From Hyparrhenia diplandra (Eukaryota; Streptophyta; Magnoliopsida; Poales; Poaceae), in NCBI GenBank assembly GCA_015847255.1, contig JADLZK010008428.1:62001-126000 (forward strand): a DNA stretch of 64,000 nucleotides. Direction: 5' to 3'. A model generated the notes under the pieces. It was not told the DNA's origin. It saw nothing but the letters and a program-made list of their open reading frames with translations, and searched no databases. This document shows positions 58,644-64,000 of the stretch, piece after piece. Every line of letters begins with the position of its first letter. Position 1 is the stretch's first letter. A program made the position numbers and the translations under genes.

Positions 58644-59640
58644 CACTACGTAGTTTTCGGTCAATAGCAACACACAAATTGTGTTGTAATATGCCCTTTT
58701 TGGGTGCAATAGCTGAAATTGCAACCAAAAGATTTGGTAAACTTGAGATGCGCAAAAGTCTGTGGTATTAATTAACCTTCAACCACGATAGCCATTTGGG
58801 TGTTGCAATTTGTTTTGTATTGCAACCCAATGAGGTGTTGAAACAAGACTATATTGCCACGCTCTAGTTGGTGCTATTGTATCCTATTGCAACATTTCAG
58901 GTGATGCTAGAGGTCTCAATGGCATCTAACACCGAGCGTTGCAATTCTAAAAAGAGGCGTTGCAAAGGATTGTGTTGTGGTTGCTACACTCTTTTGCCAC
59001 AAACTTGCTTTGGGTGCTATATGTGTTCCCCTCTATTACTACGAACTGTGTTTGGATGCTATACTTGTCGATCCATATTGCCACCAAAGGTTTTTGGGTG
59101 CTATATGTGTTCCTTTCTATTGCTACGAAATTAATTTGGATGCTATACTTGATGACCAATATTGCCACCAAAGGTTTTTTGGGTGCTATATGTGTTCCTT
59201 TCTATTGCTACGAAATTAATTTGGATGCTATACTTGATGACCAATATTGCCACCAAAGTTTTTTTGGGTGCTATATGTGTTCCCATTTATTACTACGAAA
59301 CTTATTTGGATGCTATACTTGATGACCGATATTGCCACCAAAGTTTGCTTGGGTGCTATATGTGTTCCCATTTATTACTACGAATTGTATTTGGATGCTA
59401 TACTTGTTTACTAATATTGCCACCAAAGGTTTTGTGGGTGCTATAAAATAATCATCACAATTGCCACCAACTAGGATTGGTTGTTATAGGTTGGCCATTA
59501 TATTACTACCAAAACCACACGCAGTTTGAATGGTTGTTACATGTGGTCACCTCTATTGCTTCGACCTTTATGACATCGAAAAAATGGGTTGCGATAGGAT
59601 AAAAAATATCTTTTCCCCACGAATGTTGTTGCTACCATAA
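58644..59640. mobile_element. CACTA-like subterminal repeat region, one end seen
   Basis: A CACTACGTAGTTTTCGG end at 58644 precedes a kilobase of TTGC(A/C)ACCAAA / TTGGTTG-type motifs in both orientations, the style of CACTA subterminal arrays. No opposite CACTA end was found in the rest of the window. Confidence 0.4.
58985..59460. repeat. 85-bp tandem array built of two related 42-bp halves
   Basis: About five and a half copies. The marker TTGCCACCAAAG recurs at about 59079, 59163, 59248, 59333 and 59418, spacing 84-85. Each unit holds two half-units, one with TTTGGGTGCTATATGTG and one with TTTGGATGCTATACTTG. Plus frames stay open for 80-120 codons across the array. Confidence 0.9.
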
Positions 59641-60495
59641 TTTTGTAGCTATTGCCACATGTCTATTCCCGCCAAGCTCATATATTTCGAATCAATAATA
59701 TTTATGCAATAATATATACATATCATACTTATATACACCGATTTAACCATTCGGTATAAAATTCCATCACACGTCTACTACATTGTTTGAACAAACCATG
59801 TACTACATCAACTTGATAGGTATAGTACTTAAAAACGAACAAGTTTCCAACACACTGCATTGCTTGAACGAACCACTACATCGACACACGATACACAATA
59901 AATCATAGTTTGATGAGGAAACGATCAGCACTCCCATCACTTGATCAGCAATCCCATCATGACGATCCATCTTGTTCGCTCCATTTGAATTGTCAATCTT
60001 TCCTGGATAGAATGAATGACATTTGTTTTAGCATCGAGTAAACTAAAATTATCAAAAGGGGGCAAACAGCAGCTGGCTAACCAAAGTTTCATTGCTCATC
60101 ATAAAATTATCAGAATGACAGCATATAATGAACTCAACTATAAACACTTTGACAGCTCAAACAGAAACATTCACAGCAGGTAGTAAGAATCTATGACACG
60201 ATACAGACAGTTAGACACAGAACCTAAGGACAAAAAGTCATTGACCAAAATAAGATTAAGATCACCCCTAAAAAAGTAATACAATGTATTATGAACAATA
60301 AATAAACTGGTTTTTTAAAAAAATAAAATCGATAGATAATTTCTCCATGTTACAAATGTCTAGGAATTGCTACAAATGAAGACAAAAAAAGTTGAAAAAA
60401 AAAATGTCAAGCATATCAAAAGCGTTAGACATTTGTAGTTAGGAGCAAAAAAAAAAAAGGTTCATTGAATAGTACCTGTTGTGGAGCTATGGTAA
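59641..60495. other. AT-rich spacer
   Basis: No gene or repeat boundary recognised; A-tracts only. Confidence 0.35.
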
Positions 60496-61598
60496 ATGTG
60501 TGGTCTTTTTAAGGGTTTAGGGTTTAGGGTTTCATCAAATGTTGGGAGGACCTTAGTGCGGCTTCGGGAGGTGCATTCCTTTCTCTATACGCTAGAGAAG
60601 CAAGATATCTCATTGACGGATGTTGCGGATACGTCACCTCCACTAGATTTTTCTCGAGAAAAAGGAAGAATCACCCTCCCGATCAAGGAGAGGAAACCAC
60701 AATAGCTAATTCGCAACAATTACAATCTCAAGACTTAGCTATCCATCCTGAAACACCATCATCCCAAAATCCCCCAAAGGAAGAAGAAATTCCACCTTTG
60801 GAAGAAACTTGTGAACTTACCCTTAGTGATTTTGGGAGAACAATAAATTCTCATCCAGACAAGAGACCTCTAAGTGACCCCAATTCAGATTCTTTTGAGA
60901 TGTCTCTTATTGAAAGTGTTTATAAGAGATCTCCAAGTGATTATAATTCAGATTCCTTTAAGGAAAAGTCTCTTATTGAATATGTTTATCCTTTCAAAAG
61001 ACATTGGGAAGAACCCAAGGATGGCATGTCTGATCTTGCCATAGAAGGAGTGCAAAGCTATCTAGAAGACAATCTTATCTTCACCTCTTCTATGCCTAGA
61101 CAAGATGATTTATTCGAACCTATCTCTAAACCCATCCTTGTCCCCGATGAATCCACATATGCTTCCTTCTTTGAAACTCATGATGAGCCTAGAAATTCAC
61201 CTAAACAACCCAAGTTTGGGAATCATCAAGATCATCAAGACCACCAAGAAGAACCACAACAATGGCTTGAGAGTGTTAATGACTTATGTACCACAACCAT
61301 TGATTGTATGGATGACATCTTAAACACTATCGCCTTGAGAGACACAAACCCAAGAGATCCTTTAGACAACCATGATGAATTAACCTTGGAGTTTGAGAAG
61401 GAGGACAACATCAGTGAGTATGAGAGCTGCTTCATAGACACTTCACCTAATCCATGTTCACATGATCACCTTCCTGAATCACCTAGTCTCTCTATCCCAC
61501 ACGAGATTTTCAACCCCGTCATTTTCTCTCCTCCTATAAATTTCAAAAGGGGGGTTGTAGATGCATATATCTATAGTAAATATTCTAGATCTCGTTGA
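60496..61598 (+). CDS. Retroelement-associated acidic ORF (266 aa frame at 60798-61598)
   Basis: Plus-strand coding-like stretch in two frames. 60496-60705 reads LREVHSFLYTLEKQDISL and PPLDFSREKGRITLP. The longer frame 60798-61598 starts MEETCELTLSDFGRT and reads PLSDPNSDSFEMSLIESVYK, YPFKRHWEEPKDGMSDLAI and LEDNLIFTSSMP. It is acidic and Ser/Asp/Glu-rich, with a partial internal duplication (SLIESVYKRSPSDYNSDSF / KSLIEYVYPFKR). I associate this text with LTR-retrotransposon accessory or gag-region ORFs repeated in panicoid genomes; this is recall, not a domain hit. No catalytic motif. Confidence 0.5.
60513..60532 (+). repeat. Short interstitial telomere-type repeat
   Basis: GGGTTTAGGGTTTAGGGTTT, nearly three units of the plant telomere repeat, directly before the retroelement-like ORF. 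Confidence 0.8.
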
Positions 61599-64000
61599 CA
61601 TAAAATCTTGAGGTAGATTGATGTTGGAAGGGAAACCACTTCATCATCATGAATCTTAATTCAATAGGTTTCCCAAGGACGAGCTTGTTGTCCTTAAACA
61701 AGCACTTCTTGAGAAATAACATGAGTGTTACTTTATTGCTATAATACCCTTGTGAAATGAGCATAGAGATATAAATGAGGAAATATTCCTTCGGGTATTC
61801 TTGTTGTTTGACGAGATTTTGTACCAAATCTTCTCTAGTTTGCATTCATGTGTGATTCTCACACGTGCTAAATAAGGAAAAATAGGAAGCAATTGCATTA
61901 TGCCTTGGACGGTGACAAGCTAATGTGTGGTGCTCCTTTTGGTCATGTTAAGTTGGCCGTAAAAAGAAACTAGCAACAATTGCATGGACTTGTCCAGTAG
62001 CACATAGTGCCATGTATGTATGCATGCACACCTCGATGTGCCATCCAAGAAAGCTAGCAAGCCAATAAGTATGTATACACGTACAAGCTAGCTAGGAGCC
62101 ATTTGTGTTGGCTTCAACGTGCTACGGGGCCATGCTTGCATATATGTGCCTCGACATGCAAACAAACAAGCTAACAGGTGCAGTCCGATACGTGCGCCGG
62201 CATACATCTAGAACCGGCTGTAGTGCTCGTATATACGCCGGTCTATATACCATGTATTTTCCCGTATAATTGTACACCGGCCGAGCCAATACGGTAGGAT
62301 GTGCGATATACATCCAGAATATTCTACGACACTTGCGTATACAGGTCCAATAAATATACGTGAGAAAATCTGGATTGAGTACATACACCGTATCTATCAA
62401 CTGTATATGAATTGCGGAGTTAGATATACATACATGTGTATATATATTCGGTTTGCTTCATGATTCAATAGCATGCTACCTTGCCGGGTCCACATGTCAT
62501 GGACTTTGCGAGAAGGAAGATAGCTGTGAAGTTGATTGATTTCAGGAAACGTCGAGTGCACGCGGCCAGAGATATTTTGCTAAGAGATATTTTTGGCTGA
62601 TCGGTGGATAATCACGTGGCTTGATCTGACGTATGAAGATAAGGATCGCAAATGACAACCCCTCCACACTCCTTGGGCGCAGCAAGCATGAAGGTCCAGA
62701 TGCCGCTAAAGCCGGCTCCACTTCACGGTGTGCAGAGTGGCAACAACACCGGTTGACGCACAAATGTACCAACAACTTGATGGGTGCAATCGATAGTCCC
62801 TGGTTGGGACTCACGACGTTGTGCTCCCGATTAGTTGCTGAGGGCAGCTTCATCAAAGTCGATGCAAGGACGCACTTTGTCACACACATGAGGACTCCAT
62901 TGGGCCGCTCGACTTGTTCGCGGCACAAGGATGTCCTCATTACATCTGCAAAATGCATGCCCTGCGAGACGGTGACTGCGCCGACTCTATTGAGCCCACA
63001 ACACTAAGCAAGACAGAGGCCTGGCGGGACGACGGCTTAGTGGCATTGAGGAGGAGAACGCCCTCCTACACGAAGCTACAAGCTGGTGGCTCCAGTCGAT
63101 GTTCATCATTGAGGAGCTAATGATGGCATTGAGGGCACCACAAGGGCGACATATATACACGTACATGTCGGACACACACCTTCTCGAACACTCCCATGTT
63201 CGTCTCCCCGTCAAGGCAGCTGCAGCTCGCGTCTGGTTGCGGCCGGTGATATCATGTCTGCTGCCCACACCCGTGACCAGATAGAGAGCAAGCGCCTTGA
63301 GGAGCTTGAGTCGAGATCAAGGCGCGTTGTACGCGGCTTGCCTGACAAGCGCGCGGCTAACCCAGCGTACGTATGTCGTCCTCATTGGCCTATGCTATAC
63401 ATAGTGTCGTGCATGGCTAGCTTCAACCCAGCGTGGCTGTTGGAGGCCATCAAGGAGTGGAAGACTTCGTCAACACAGTGCGCGAGTGACGCAGCCGGCC
63501 GGGAGATGACAACCTGAAAGAGAAGCCGGAGCAACAAGTTTTGACTCCATATGAGACTTCGGCAAGTCTCTGGCTATGGCGAGCCCTTGGTATCTCCACG
63601 TCGGAGGCACCACTACGCGCGCGGGCAAGACTGACAAGACAGTCTGGCCTCGCGCGCCGAATTTGCCATCCGGAGCGACACGCCCGTATGTCGCCCAATA
63701 ACATATATACGCCATATATAGGATGTCCTTGTGCTTGATTCCATCATGATGGCAAGCGAGTACCCCATACAACATGAGAATTATGTTGCTGCAAGCCAAC
63801 TAGATCTTGTGCATATGTGATTAATGAACCTGAAGGACCGAAACGGCGACCAGAGGGGGTGAATGGGAGCCTCGATTTTCCTTTTCAATTTTGGGTCATC
63901 GGCTCAACCCCAACCTCAAAAAAGCGAACTCACAAAGATACGAGTGATACACGTGCTAACTAGTAGCAAGATATCAAACATGAAGTGTTGGACTCAAAGA
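61599..64000. other. Unassigned repeat-rich sequence at the right end
   Basis: Several frames of 85-140 codons (for example 62633-63007 plus, 63254-63517 plus) show no recognisable domain. The last 180 bases start with an LTR-like GACCAGAGGGGGTGAATGGG, as at 47859 and 57699, so another LTR element probably begins here. Confidence 0.35.

Noticed and set aside
62122..62400. Minus-strand 92-codon frame rich in Tyr/Arg
   Set aside because: Arises from TATAC-rich repetitive DNA; no domain or start context.

Overview
The window looks like nuclear DNA of a panicoid (sorghum/maize/sugarcane-like) grass. The reasons are spliced genes with GT-AG introns and grass-type GC-rich first exons, many MITEs, two CACTA elements (one with the TTTGCCGAGTG subterminal repeats typical of panicoid genomes), tRNA-derived SINEs, LINE zf-RVT remnants and Ty3/gypsy gag remnants. 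The species assignment is inference; no bacterial or viral operon structure is present.

Layout. The left 28 kb is gene-rich: a partial RNase III-like gene running off the left edge (1-193, minus); a class A1 heat-shock factor (2167-5379, plus); a PHD-finger/Myb-like nuclear protein (6448-10939, minus); cytosolic-type phosphoglycolate phosphatase PGLP2 (12023-17660, minus, 11 exons, intact); a group III xyloglucan endotransglucosylase/hydrolase (18414-20065, minus, 2 exons, intact); and the RCD1/SRO-type inactive-PARP hub protein (23043-26193, minus, 6 coding exons). One further gene, a group IIe WRKY factor with a heavily disrupted frame, lies at 36997-40453 (plus). The rest (about 28-36 kb and 41-64 kb) is intergenic and repeat-rich.

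The genes do not form one pathway and should be read as independent transcription units. HSFA1, RCD1 and WRKY22/29-type proteins belong to families with roles in abiotic stress or immunity, PGLP2 acts on 2-phosphoglycolate, and XTH remodels the cell wall.

Two things stand out. First, five genes (RNase III-like, HSF, PHD-Myb, RCD1, WRKY) need 1-2 nt indels, often at homopolymers, to restore strongly conserved proteins, while PGLP2 and XTH are clean. This is either unpolished long-read consensus or real gene decay, most likely the former for most genes. Second, a non-coding block near 31.6-33.6 kb recurs in the same order and orientation at 52.1-55.2 kb, interrupted by different young transposons in each copy. 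It contains hairpin-forming stretches and no recognisable protein. It is the best candidate here for an undescribed locus, although an old repeat family is an equally plausible explanation.
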